DNA of 42,886 nt from Acidobacteriaceae bacterium (GCA_030041955.1 JASIAO010000193.1:1-42886), one strand, 5' to 3'; counted from the first letter of the stretch, positions 9,749 to 18,113 are shown. Program-made: numbers and translations. The notes: a model not told the origin generated them from the letters alone.

Positions 9749-11383
9749 ATGCGTAGAGGACGCGTGTTGGCCGGGTTCCTGCTGGCGATTCTGACGGCAA
9801 TGGCCGCGAAATACTGCTTAGCGCAGGCTGCGATGCGCTTGCCCGGCGAGCTGGCATGGAACATTGGCTACGATCCGAAGACTTTCGATCCCGCCAAAGT
9901 GGACGACATCGACTCGGAGACGGTGCGCTATCTCACAGGCGGCGTGCTCCTGCGCTTCAACCGCCTCACGCAGAAGGTGGAACCGCAACTGGCCGAGAGC
10001 TGGAATGTTTCCCCCGATGGAAAGACGATCACGTTCCGGCTGCGCGCTGGTCTGAAGTTTTCCGATGGCAGTGCGCTGACCTCCCGCGATGCAGCATGGT
10101 CGATCCAGCGCGTGTTGCTTCTTGGCGACTCGGCTCCGGTATCCGCTGAATTTGTCGCGCCTGACGGCGTGCATGTGGATGCGCCTGATGCGCGGACAGT
10201 GATTGTGCACCTTCCGCAGCGCGTGGTCGAGATCGGCAAAGTCTTCGACGAGATTGCGATCGAGCCGGCCGGTCGGCTGAGCGAGGGACGCGTCACATCC
10301 GGACCGTTCTATGTGGCGAACTATCTGCGCTCGCAGTATGTGCGGCTGCGGCGCAACCCATATTACGAGTTGCGGGATGCTGACGGCTCAGTCTTGCCGC
10401 GCGCGAGCGGTGTGCTGCTCGATATTGTCGAGAATCCGGAGGAGCAGATTCGGCTCTTTCTGCGCGGCGATTCCGACGTGATCGACCGGCTGTCCCCGGA
10501 ATATTACGAGATGCTGCGGCAGAGGAATCCGGGGACCGTGCGGGATCTGGGACCATCGCTCAACACGGAGCAAATGTGGTTCAACCAGTCACCTGCGTCG
10601 CCCCTGCCTGCGTGGGAGAAAGCTTGGTTTCGCAATCAGGCATTTCGCGTGGCGGTGTCGCAGGCCATCCATCGCGACGACATCGCACGCGTGGTGTATC
10701 TGGGGCATGCCACCCCGGCCTACAGCTTTATCTCACCGGCTAACACTGCCTGGTATAACCGCAATCTGGCGCCGCCGCGCACCGATGTCGCCGCGGCACG
10801 AGCCGGCTTGCTGCGTGCAGGCTTCCGCTTGCAGGGCGCGCAACTGGTGGATGCGGACGGGCATCCGGTGAGATTTTCCATCCTTACCAACGCGGGCAAC
10901 GACGAGCGCCTGAAGATGGCCACTCTGATCCAGCAGGACCTGTCCGCCGTGGGGATGCAGGTGAACGTGGTGACGCTCGACTTCCCGGCGCTGATCGAGC
11001 GGCTGATGCATACCCAGGATTACGAGGCGTGCCTGCTGGGCCTTGAGAATGTCGATGCCGACCCCAACGAGATGATGAATATCTGGCTGAGTTCGTCGCC
11101 CAACCATCAGTGGAGCCCCTCCGAGAAGACGCCGGCGACCGCGTGGGAAGCGGAGATCGACAAGGAGATGAATCTGCAGGCGACCAGCCGGAGCGATGCC
11201 GTGCGCAAGGCAGCTGTCGACCGCGTGCAGCAGATTGTGGCAGACGAGGAACCGTTTATCTACCTCGTGTATCCCAATGTCCTGGTGGCCGTCTCGACAC
11301 GCCTCGAAGGCGCGCAGCCCGCTGTGTTGGAGCCGGAATTGTGGTGGAACGTCGAAGATCTTCATCTGCGGGGGACCCGATGA
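9749..11383 (+). CDS. ABC transporter extracytoplasmic solute-binding protein, family 5 (DppA/OppA type)
   Basis: This 544-aa protein is chosen to start at ATG 9749. GGAGG at 9737-9741 lies 7 nt before it, whereas the overlapping GTG at 9743 would be only 1 nt from that site. The N-terminus is a Sec signal peptide (MRRGRVLAGFLLAILTAM... up to LAQAA). The mature protein has GYDPKTFDPAKVDD, LAESWNVSPDGKTITFRLR and LKFSDGSALTSRDAAWSIQR, the hallmark blocks of SBP_bac_5 proteins. It sits between permease and ATPase genes and should deliver the ligand to them. Peptides are likely; sugars or nickel are possible in this family. Confidence 0.9.
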   Translation: MRRGRVLAGFLLAILTAMAAKYCLAQAAMRLPGELAWNIGYDPKTFDPAKVDDIDSETVRYLTGGVLLRFNRLTQKVEPQLAESWNVSPDGKTITFRLRAGLKFSDGSALTSRDAAWSIQRVLLLGDSAPVSAEFVAPDGVHVDAPDARTVIVHLPQRVVEIGKVFDEIAIEPAGRLSEGRVTSGPFYVANYLRSQYVRLRRNPYYELRDADGSVLPRASGVLLDIVENPEEQIRLFLRGDSDVIDRLSPEYYEMLRQRNPGTVRDLGPSLNTEQMWFNQSPASPLPAWEKAWFRNQAFRVAVSQAIHRDDIARVVYLGHATPAYSFISPANTAWYNRNLAPPRTDVAAARAGLLRAGFRLQGAQLVDADGHPVRFSILTNAGNDERLKMATLIQQDLSAVGMQVNVVTLDFPALIERLMHTQDYEACLLGLENVDADPNEMMNIWLSSSPNHQWSPSEKTPATAWEAEIDKEMNLQATSRSDAVRKAAVDRVQQIVADEEPFIYLVYPNVLVAVSTRLEGAQPAVLEPELWWNVEDLHLRGTR

Positions 11384-12219
11384 GCGGCGATCCGCTGTTG
11401 CGCGTGCAACTGGATGCTGGCTACGCCAGCCGTGCTGTGCTCCACGACGTTCGTCTGGAATTGGATTTCGGCGAAGTGCTGGGGCTGGTGGGCTCCAGCG
11501 GCGCGGGCAAGAGCACGCTGGTGTTGTCCCTCCTGGGGCTCCTGCCGTGGCGCGGTGGGTGCGTGACCGGCGAGGTTCGGCTGCGCGGCGAAAACCTGCT
11601 GCAGATGCCGGAGCGGCAATTGCGCGCGCTGCGGGGGCGCGCCGTAGGGTTCATCCCTCAGAGCCCCATGAGTGCGCTGAATCCGGCGCTGAGTCTCGAA
11701 CGGCACTTCAGGGAAGCGTGGCGGGCGCATCAGAGAATCGTGGGGGACGCTCTGAAGGACCGGATGTATGCGCTGCTCGAAGAAGTGCAGCTGCCGGCTA
11801 ACCGCGACTTCCTGGGCAGGCGGCCGGCTCAGATCAGCGTGGGACAGGCGCAGCGTGTGCTGATTGCCCTGGCGCTGCTGCATGAACCGTCGCTGCTGGT
11901 GGCCGACGAACCCACCAGCGCCCTGGACCCAGTAACGCAGACGCAAATTACAGAGCTGCTGCGAGGGCTGAACCGAAGGCATGGTGCGTCGCTGCTGTAT
12001 GTCTCGCACGATCTGGTTTCCGTACTGGGACTGTGCCATCGCATTGCTGTGCTGGATGCCGGAACGATTGTGGAGAACCTCAATGTGGAAGACCTGAGCT
12101 GCGCACGGCATCCGGCGACGCGGCGTCTGTTGGGAACGCTTCCCGTGCCTGCGGAAGTGCTGCTGCGCTATCGCAGTCAGTCCAGCAAGAAGAGTTACGC
12201 CAGTACTGCGCTGGGTTAA
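11380..12219 (+). CDS. ABC transporter ATP-binding protein, DppD/OppD type (only ATPase in the operon)
   Basis: The 279-aa protein starts at ATG 11380, overlapping the previous stop by 4 nt. Walker A is GSSGAGKSTL (Lys44). The Q-loop lies in GFIPQSPMSALNP, a DppD-type signature. The signature motif is ISVGQAQRV, where LSGGQ is usual. Walker B is LLVADEP with Glu177, and the H-loop is YVSHD. Family-5 peptide transporters normally carry two different ATPases (DppD and DppF), but no second gene follows here. The protein may act as a homodimer, or a partner may lie elsewhere. The C-terminal HPATRRLLGTLP matches the usual end of the class, so the gene appears intact. Confidence 0.88.
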   Translation: MSGDPLLRVQLDAGYASRAVLHDVRLELDFGEVLGLVGSSGAGKSTLVLSLLGLLPWRGGCVTGEVRLRGENLLQMPERQLRALRGRAVGFIPQSPMSALNPALSLERHFREAWRAHQRIVGDALKDRMYALLEEVQLPANRDFLGRRPAQISVGQAQRVLIALALLHEPSLLVADEPTSALDPVTQTQITELLRGLNRRHGASLLYVSHDLVSVLGLCHRIAVLDAGTIVENLNVEDLSCARHPATRRLLGTLPVPAEVLLRYRSQSSKKSYASTALG

Positions 12220-12346
12220 CTCTCGGGATAACTTATCGCAATTCCTTGCAGTTTGTAAGTTACCATCGCGCTCCACGCAGAGTTACGTCGATAATGGCTC
12301 CTCTGGGCCATTGCGCGCGCTGCGCCACATCCGTAGAGTTTCATCG

Positions 12347-12367
12347 TTACACATCCCCCGTGTGTAA
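12347..12367. promoter_or_regulatory. Inverted repeat TTACACA-N7-TGTGTAA upstream of the protease
   Basis: TTACACA (12347-12353) and TGTGTAA (12361-12367) are perfect 7-bp inverted arms separated by 7 nt, about 78 nt before the subtilase start. The symmetry and position suit an operator for a dimeric regulator. A small RNA hairpin is the alternative. Confidence 0.35.
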
Positions 12368-12444
12368 GCGCCTGTTCCCAGAAGATTACCTCAGTCATAC
12401 GGCCTGCCGGGAGCCGATCTGTGCCCTGGCCGAGAGGACTTTCT

Positions 12445-14283
12445 ATGCTGCGCTCGCGTCTTCACGGGTGGATTGTGCCTGTATTGCTTGTCGCTGTTAC
12501 AGGAGCGACAACGGCCAATGCTCAATCGAGCTCCAAGATTTCGCCTGACCTGTTGTCCAACCCCACATCCGGAAACGTTCAGGTCATTGTCCAGTACTAC
12601 AATCCGCCCTCGGCCGGCGAAACAGGATTGCTCGGCCTGCTGGGCGGCGTCTTGAAGCTGGTGCTGGGGCCCATTGACGCGTTGCTGATGAGCGTTCCGT
12701 ATAGCAGTCTCAACAGCCTGGCTTCGGACTCCAACGTTAAGTACATCTCGCCGGATCGCGTGCTGATCGCGCATCAGGAAGCTACGGGTATTCCCTCCGC
12801 GGCGTACACGACCGAACCAATTAACGCTCCGGCCGTGTGGCAGCTGGGTTATGAGGGAACAAATATCGGCGTCGCCGTGATCGACAGCGGCATCACGCCC
12901 GTGCCGGATCTGGGCACCAACGGATTGTCGCTCTCTCTCGATTCCGAGCTGATACCGCAGCTGTTGTCGGCGGGGAATGAAGTTCCGCCCTACGCCAATG
13001 GGCGCATCGTATACAGCCAGAATTTCGTTCCCGGCGAAAGCGATGCGCTGGACCACTACGGACACGGGACGCTGGTCGCCGGTTTGGTAGCGGGCAACGG
13101 CGCGCAGTCGACCGGATCGCAGTATTTCCGCACTTTCCGCGGCGCGGCGCCCAACGCGAACATCATCAACCTGCGCGTGCTCGATGAAAACGGCGAGGGC
13201 ACCGATTCTGCCGTAATCAACGCCATTGGCGAGGCGATCTCGCTCCAAAAAACCTGGAACATCCGCGTCATCAACCTGTCCCTTGGCCGCGCGATCTTTG
13301 AGAGCTACAAGCTCGATCCGCTGTGCCAGGCGGTAGAGAAGGCCTGGAAGGCGGGCATCGTAGTGGTGGTGGCGGCGGGCAACGACGGCCGCGACCTGAG
13401 CCTGAACCCCGAGGGTTACGGCACCATCGATTCGCCTGGCAATGACCCCTATGTCGTCACCGTAGGCGCAATGAACACGCAGTACACGCCGCAGATCAGC
13501 GACGACATCATTGCCAGCTACAGCTCGAAAGGGCCGTCGTTCATCGACGACGTAGTCAAGCCGGACCTGGTAGCTCCGGGCAATGTCGTGACGAGCCTCG
13601 AATTCAGTAACGATCCGCTGGCGGTGGGTAACCCCAGCTTCTACACCTGGTATTCGTTCTATCAGCAGAACGGCGAACAAAGTCCGTCCCAGAGTTACTT
13701 CCCCATGAGCGGCACCAGCATGGCGGCCGGCGTGGCCAGCGGCGCGGTAGCCGACTTGCTGCAGGCAACTCCCAGCCTCACGCCCGATCAGGTGAAGGCC
13801 CTGCTGATGGTGAACAGCGATCGCACCTATTTCCCCGCGACCAGCAGCGTGACCGACAACGGCATCACCTATGTGGCGAACTACGACGTATTCACCGTGG
13901 GCGCGGGCTATCTGGACATCGCAAAGACGATAAGCGCCGCGCTGGTGCACGACGGCTCGGTGCCTGCGGGAACAGCGATGTCGCCGATCGCGACCTACAA
14001 CGCATCGACCGGCGCTGTGACCGCAGTGACTGATCCCAGCGCGCTCTGGACGCAGTCCGGGGCATGGTCGGCGTCCAGCGTCTATGGGAGCAGGGCGTTC
14101 CTGTCGGGCACAAATTCTTCGGCGCTTTGGGCCACGACGCCGATTTGGACCAATAATGATCCGAACGGCGCTACGGCGCTGTGGGGCAAAACCGCACTGT
14201 GGGGCAAGAGTTCGCCTGAGGCTGAAACTGCCCTCTGGGGCAAGAGCGGAACCGGATCGTCGGCAGTTTCGCTGCTGTACTGA
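12445..14283 (+). CDS. Secreted subtilisin-like serine protease (S8) with C-terminal TALWGK repeats
   Basis: This 612-aa protein starts at ATG 12445, with AGGA 6 nt upstream; an in-frame GTG at 12421 is less likely. Residues 1-30 form a signal peptide ending near ANAQ. The catalytic domain has all S8 residues: Asp147 in AVIDSGI, His207 in HYGHGTLVAG, oxyanion Asn313 in AAGNDG and Ser425 in SGTSMAAGVASG. A propeptide-like region precedes Asp147. After residue about 520 the sequence becomes low-complexity, with repeated Trp motifs (SALWTQ, SALWAT, then three TALWGK). The enzyme is exported. The repeats may serve cell-surface or polymer attachment or maturation, which is inference. It follows the peptide transporter, which could import its products. 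Confidence 0.92.
   Translation: MLRSRLHGWIVPVLLVAVTGATTANAQSSSKISPDLLSNPTSGNVQVIVQYYNPPSAGETGLLGLLGGVLKLVLGPIDALLMSVPYSSLNSLASDSNVKYISPDRVLIAHQEATGIPSAAYTTEPINAPAVWQLGYEGTNIGVAVIDSGITPVPDLGTNGLSLSLDSELIPQLLSAGNEVPPYANGRIVYSQNFVPGESDALDHYGHGTLVAGLVAGNGAQSTGSQYFRTFRGAAPNANIINLRVLDENGEGTDSAVINAIGEAISLQKTWNIRVINLSLGRAIFESYKLDPLCQAVEKAWKAGIVVVVAAGNDGRDLSLNPEGYGTIDSPGNDPYVVTVGAMNTQYTPQISDDIIASYSSKGPSFIDDVVKPDLVAPGNVVTSLEFSNDPLAVGNPSFYTWYSFYQQNGEQSPSQSYFPMSGTSMAAGVASGAVADLLQATPSLTPDQVKALLMVNSDRTYFPATSSVTDNGITYVANYDVFTVGAGYLDIAKTISAALVHDGSVPAGTAMSPIATYNASTGAVTAVTDPSALWTQSGAWSASSVYGSRAFLSGTNSSALWATTPIWTNNDPNGATALWGKTALWGKSSPEAETALWGKSGTGSSAVSLLY
14173..14244 (+). repeat. TALWGK coding repeats at the protease C-terminus
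   Basis: Three copies of TALWGK are encoded at 14173-14190, 14191-14208 and 14227-14244. The first two are directly tandem and the third follows a six-residue insert. Weaker SALW motifs occur just upstream. Codons differ between copies, so selection seems to act on the peptide rather than on recent DNA duplication. Confidence 0.8.
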
Positions 14284-14378
14284 TCGGTTGACCCAAAGGC
14301 TCGCGCGGCAGGGTGGGCTGCCCGCGGCAAGCGGTCAGGCGACAATTATCGAATTCGATGACCAGTGGCAGCGAAGGC

Positions 14379-14404
14379 GGGGTTGCAGATCGGCGTGCAG
14401 CCCC
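14379..14404. terminator. Candidate bidirectional terminator hairpin between convergent genes
   Basis: GGGGTTGCA (14379-14387) can pair with TGCAGCCCC (14396-14404), giving nine pairs with one G-U and an 8-nt loop. It lies between the convergent protease and GH51 stops. No T-tract follows on either strand, so intrinsic termination is uncertain. The rest of the 262-bp gap holds nothing I recognise. Confidence 0.35.
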
Positions 14405-14545
14405 GCAGCCAGGCGGGAAGGACGACGATGTGAATCGGAATACGGCAGGCGGCATCAGGTCGTCGACACCCACCGTGAGCCCGGGCGCATGAGCAATTTG
14501 TTGTCTGCCTCGCAGCACCTCGATCGGCAGGCTACCGCCGCGGAT

Positions 14546-16462
14546 TCATCGCAGCTCAAATTGCAGCACCTGGATGGCGTAGCCCGGCACATCGTAATGC
14601 AAATTGTCCCCCGAAACCGCCAGTGTGCTCTCGACCGGAACGATGGCATCGGGATGATCGATCGTGTTCGTCGCCTGGGTGTCATGGGCGGCCAGCGTGG
14701 TCACCCGTGCCTGCGCGGCCAGGTGTGCTCCGCTGAAGTGAATGTCCAGCGTCTGCGGCTCCGACGAAGCATTCACCAGCTTCAGGTAAACACGCTTCGC
14801 CGCGCGATCCTCGGTGACCGAGTAGAAGAAGCGCGCGCCCGCGCCCTCCAGGATTGAGGCGGGTGTCTCTTTGCCAAGATGCGACGCGAACATCACCTGC
14901 GCGTAATAGCTTGGCGAGCCGTAGCTGTGCAGCGCGTCGTAGCCGATCAGGTCCGGTGTCCACTGCATCGCCAGCGGATTGATATTGACGAATAGCGGGG
15001 CGTACGACGCCATGATCACGATGTCGCTGTTGCGCTCCAGGCCCGTCATCCATGCGGCATCGCCGAGGGCCGCGCCGAAATTCGGCGTGGGCGTGCCTTC
15101 CCGTGTCGCCCATTCGCCGACGAAGATCTTCGGGCCGTTGCGGTCGGTCTTGTCATAGTGCCTCGCGTCGTGGAAGAACTCCGTGGCGCGCACGTAATAG
15201 TGCTCGTCGATCACGTCCGGGCGCACGCTCTTCACCGGCGCCGTGGCAATGAGTTGCAGATCGGGATACTTCGCCTTGATCGCGTGATAGAACTGCGCGT
15301 AACGGCCGTCATAACTGCCGGACCGGTCGAAGAAATCCTCGTTGCCGATCTCCACATACGTCAGCTGGAATGGCTTCGGATGTCCGTCCGCAGCGCGCTT
15401 CGCTCCCCACTCCGTATCGGCGCCGCCCGTCACGTATTCGATCTCCTCGAGGGCGCTCTGCACGTACGGATCGAGATCGGGCCCCGGATTCACGTGTTCC
15501 CCGTTGAGCGAGTAGCCTGCGTAAACAGCCAGCACCGGTTGCATGTGCAGGTCTTCGCACCACTCCAGAAACTCGAGCAGCCCCATCCCGTCCGTAGACA
15601 TGTAATCCCAGGGGCTCGGATGGCCCGGGCGATCGACCAGAGGCCCGATAGTCTTCTTCCAGTCGAAGCGATCGCGGATATTATCGCCCTCGAGGTAATT
15701 GCCGCCGGGGAACCGCAGGAAGGCCGGATGCATGGCCGCAAGCATCTCCATCAGGTCAGGGCGATTGCCGTTGGGCCGATTGTGATACGTGGGCGGGAAC
15801 AGCGAGACCAGGTTCAGCCACAGAGTCCCGGGATGCGCTACCGTGAGTTCGAGGTGATTCGCTGCCGAGGGCTCAACCTCTCCCGTCTTCAGCGTGAAAT
15901 GGTATTGCTGCCACGCTGTGCCGATGCCGGAGACGGCCGCCGAAGCGATCGTTTCCCCGCTCTGGTTGGCAACCAGGCTGACGGTCACCGGCCCAACCTG
16001 CGGTGAATCTTCCTTCGCGTAGAACGTTCCCTGATAGGTCGTGTTCGGGCGCAGCGCCATGCCCCAATAGCCCGAATTCAGCACGCCGGTCGGACTCCCT
16101 GCATCGGCCTGAGTCACGTCGAGGCGAAGGCTGTGCGGCAGCGACGTGCTGGGCCCGGTTGTGGTTTCGATATCCATCTTCGCGTCGGCCTGGCCCCGCT
16201 CCACGAGAAACCAGTCGCGAATGCCCGACCAATCGGCGCGGAAGGTGCGATTCTGCACCATCTCCGCATACAGGCCGCCATCGTACGAATGGTTGATCTC
16301 TTCCGTCATCAGTCCATACAAAGTAGGGCTGACGCTCGAAACAGGATGGTCAACCTGGATGGTCAGCTCAGCAGGCCGTGCAGCCTGCTGGGCCGGCGTG
16401 ATGGTTGCGGGAAGGAGGAAGAGGGTTTCGGCGAGCACGCAGAACGCAAGTCTTCTATTCAC
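14546..16462 (-). CDS. Secreted alpha-L-arabinofuranosidase (GH51)
   Basis: I chose GTG 16462 because AAAGG lies 7 nt upstream. It gives a 638-aa protein with a signal peptide (MNRRLAFCVLAETLFLLPATI). A longer GTG start at 16480 has no such site. The GH51 barrel shows FLRFPGGNYLEGD, TYVEIGNEDFF with acid/base Glu375 and IFVGEWATREG with nucleophile Glu450. An N-terminal beta-rich segment (PTLYGLMTEEINHSYDGGLYAEM) and a C-terminal beta-sandwich (RVYLKLVNASSEPQTLDI) complete the GH51 architecture. It should release terminal arabinose from arabinoxylan or arabinan outside the cytoplasm. It lies downstream of the ribH-nusB genes on the same strand, though it may have its own promoter. Confidence 0.92.
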   Translation of the reverse strand: MNRRLAFCVLAETLFLLPATITPAQQAARPAELTIQVDHPVSSVSPTLYGLMTEEINHSYDGGLYAEMVQNRTFRADWSGIRDWFLVERGQADAKMDIETTTGPSTSLPHSLRLDVTQADAGSPTGVLNSGYWGMALRPNTTYQGTFYAKEDSPQVGPVTVSLVANQSGETIASAAVSGIGTAWQQYHFTLKTGEVEPSAANHLELTVAHPGTLWLNLVSLFPPTYHNRPNGNRPDLMEMLAAMHPAFLRFPGGNYLEGDNIRDRFDWKKTIGPLVDRPGHPSPWDYMSTDGMGLLEFLEWCEDLHMQPVLAVYAGYSLNGEHVNPGPDLDPYVQSALEEIEYVTGGADTEWGAKRAADGHPKPFQLTYVEIGNEDFFDRSGSYDGRYAQFYHAIKAKYPDLQLIATAPVKSVRPDVIDEHYYVRATEFFHDARHYDKTDRNGPKIFVGEWATREGTPTPNFGAALGDAAWMTGLERNSDIVIMASYAPLFVNINPLAMQWTPDLIGYDALHSYGSPSYYAQVMFASHLGKETPASILEGAGARFFYSVTEDRAAKRVYLKLVNASSEPQTLDIHFSGAHLAAQARVTTLAAHDTQATNTIDHPDAIVPVESTLAVSGDNLHYDVPGYAIQVLQFELR

Positions 16463-16519
16463 AGGAAAACCTTTCCACACAGGAAAACCATTGTACTTTG
16501 TGGATCGCTCTCGTCACCT

Positions 16520-16702
16520 TCACCGGGCCGTGCTTGTCTGCCCGTGCAGCACGAAGAACGTCACCAGCGATGCAATCAGCAACAGGAATACCAGCAGAAA
16601 TCCGCCGATCACGATCTGAGCGGTCCGCTCCTGCTCGGGCCGGGGGCGCGTGATCCCAAACGTGTTCAGAAAGATTTCCGTCAGCCAGGCCAGGATCTTC
16701 AT
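16520..16702 (-). CDS. Small membrane protein, 60 aa, unknown function
   Basis: The ORF begins at ATG 16702, only 6 nt after the nusB stop. It encodes a basic, proline-containing N-terminus (TRPRPEQERT) and one long hydrophobic helix (IVIGGFLLVFLLLIASLVTFFVL). The placement and clean single-helix topology suggest a real co-transcribed gene. I do not recognise a family, and no enzymatic motif is present. It could be a small anchor or an accessory to a membrane complex. Confidence 0.6.
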   Translation of the reverse strand: MKILAWLTEIFLNTFGITRPRPEQERTAQIVIGGFLLVFLLLIASLVTFFVLHGQTSTAR

Positions 16703-16708
16703 GGTGGC

Positions 16709-17125
16709 CTACTTTCTGCTGCGCGCCACCGCGTCGAGTACCCCGTTGAGAAAATCCACCGACTCCGGCGCCGAGTAGCGCCGCGCAATCTCCAGCGCCT
16801 CGTCGATCACGATGGGCGAAGGACTCCCGGGGAATCCGATCAACTCTCCGACGGCCATCCTCAGCACGTTGCGATCGACCGCAGCCATTCGTACCAGCCG
16901 CCAGTTCTTCGAGTGTTCTTCGATCAGCGCGTCGATCTCGCTCCCCCGCGCTGTCGCCACGCGAAACAAATCCTCTGCAAAACTGCGCGTTCCGGCGTCA
17001 ACTTCGTCGCGCGCCTGCCAGAACGTCTTGCGCACCTCATCCGGCGTCTGTTTCCCCACGTCTGACTGGAAGAGCATCTGCATCGCCAGCTCGCGCGCCT
17101 TCCTCCGCTTGCCCACCAGCGTCAT
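16709..17125 (-). CDS. nusB: Transcription antitermination factor NusB
   Basis: This is a 138-aa protein of normal family length. RRKARELAMQMLFQSDV at the N-terminus is the NusB opening helix. VDRNVLRMAVGELI and IVIDEALEIARRYSAPESVDFLNGVLDAVAR are the conserved C-terminal helices. NusB binds boxA RNA with NusE (ribosomal protein S10) and supports antitermination on rRNA operons. ATG 17125 overlaps the ribH stop by 4 nt, the common bacterial ribH-nusB arrangement, which supports both calls. Confidence 0.95.
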   Translation of the reverse strand: MTLVGKRRKARELAMQMLFQSDVGKQTPDEVRKTFWQARDEVDAGTRSFAEDLFRVATARGSEIDALIEEHSKNWRLVRMAAVDRNVLRMAVGELIGFPGSPSPIVIDEALEIARRYSAPESVDFLNGVLDAVARSRK

Positions 17126-17991
17126 GCGCGCGTCCCCGCTGCAATCTTCCGCGAGAGCGACACCATCTCAATCGCCGCCGCCGCCGCTTCGAAGCCTTTG
17201 TTTCCGCCCTTCAGCCCTGCGCGGTCCAGCGCCTGCTCCAGCGTCTCGCAGGTCAGCACGCCGAACGAATGCGGCACGCCCGTCTCCTGCTGCGATTGCC
17301 CGATTCCCCGCGCGACCTCGTTATAGATCGCTTCGTAATGCGCCGTCTCGCCGCGCAGCAGGCAGCCCAGCGCGATCACCGCGTCGAACCTGCCCGTCTG
17401 AGCCAATTGCCGCGCCGCTGCAGGAATCTCCCACGAACCCGGCACGCGCGCAATCTCGATCTCGCCGCGCTTCGCGCCGCTGCGCAACAGCGCGTCCATC
17501 GCTCCCTGCAGCAGCCGCTCCGTGATCACCGCATTCCACCGCGCCACCACAATCGCGAAACCCATTCCTTCCGCGCTCAGGTCGCCTTCCAGCGCCGCCG
17601 GCCTGCCGCGCAGCGGATCGTTCCACGCCCAGAACGCCACCGGAAATCCTGTCACTGGCTCAGCCGTAAATATCCGCGACCTCCAGTGCGTCTCCTCGAT
17701 GGGGCCCACGCTTCCCGAGCCGCCATGATCCTTCAGCCACCGCTGCGCTATCTGATGCACCGCGTCCAGCTCTGTCACTTCAATCAGGAGATGCGATCCC
17801 AAAGCCGGCAGCTTTCCGGTCACAAACTCCACATTGCCCAGCGGCGCAAGAAACGGCCGTCCGCGGCCGCCCGATTCGGGCTCGTCCCAGCCCTTTCCCG
17901 GCTCAAATCCCAGCGCAGAAAAGAAGCTGGTCAGCGCCTCGAGCGCAGCCGGCGCCTCGACCGGGCGAATCCAGGTCATACCTTTGATCAT
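17122..17991 (-). CDS. ribH: Fusion: VOC/glyoxalase-like domain + 6,7-dimethyl-8-ribityllumazine synthase
   Basis: This is a continuous 289-aa frame. Residues about 138-285 are a complete lumazine synthase: EGDLSAEGMGFAIVVARWN, RVPGSWEIPAAARQLA, GCLLRGETAHYEAIYNEVA with catalytic His218, FGVLTCETLEQALDRAG, then NKGFEAAAAAIEM. It condenses the pyrimidine and the 4-carbon sugar phosphate in riboflavin synthesis. Residues 1-130 resemble a vicinal-oxygen-chelate (glyoxalase-fold) domain: LTSFFSALGFEPGKGW, GNVEFVTGKLP, HLLIEVTELDAVHQ and HWRSRIFTAEPVTGFPVAFWAW. Lumazine synthase is usually about 155 aa and unfused. There is no ATG at the expected N-terminus of the RibH domain, so separate translation looks unlikely. 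The VOC part may bind flavin intermediates or regulate the enzyme (speculation). It is followed by nusB. Confidence 0.85.
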   Translation of the reverse strand: MIKGMTWIRPVEAPAALEALTSFFSALGFEPGKGWDEPESGGRGRPFLAPLGNVEFVTGKLPALGSHLLIEVTELDAVHQIAQRWLKDHGGSGSVGPIEETHWRSRIFTAEPVTGFPVAFWAWNDPLRGRPAALEGDLSAEGMGFAIVVARWNAVITERLLQGAMDALLRSGAKRGEIEIARVPGSWEIPAAARQLAQTGRFDAVIALGCLLRGETAHYEAIYNEVARGIGQSQQETGVPHSFGVLTCETLEQALDRAGLKGGNKGFEAAAAAIEMVSLSRKIAAGTRA

Positions 17992-18074
17992 GATTCGAGG
18001 GTATCAGGGGACTGGCCGTCCAGGCGGATGCGCCTTCAGCGCGGCAATGCCGTCGGAGAACAACGAACAGCATG

Positions 18075-18113
18075 CAGGGCAGGAAGCCGCATCTCCGCGG
18101 TCTCCCTGCCCTG
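18075..18113 (-). terminator. Terminator-like hairpin after the membrane pyrophosphatase gene
   Basis: CAGGGCAGG (18075-18083) pairs perfectly with CCTGCCCTG (18105-18113), and a nested CCGC/GCGG stem (18087-18090, 18097-18100) stacks inside. It begins about 17 nt past the stop on the minus strand. The following sequence is only moderately T-rich, so it may be a weak intrinsic terminator or an mRNA-stabilising end. Confidence 0.55.

Noticed and set aside
12391-13950. Long minus-strand frame opposite the subtilase
   Set aside because: Antisense shadow; the catalytic triad is encoded on the plus strand.
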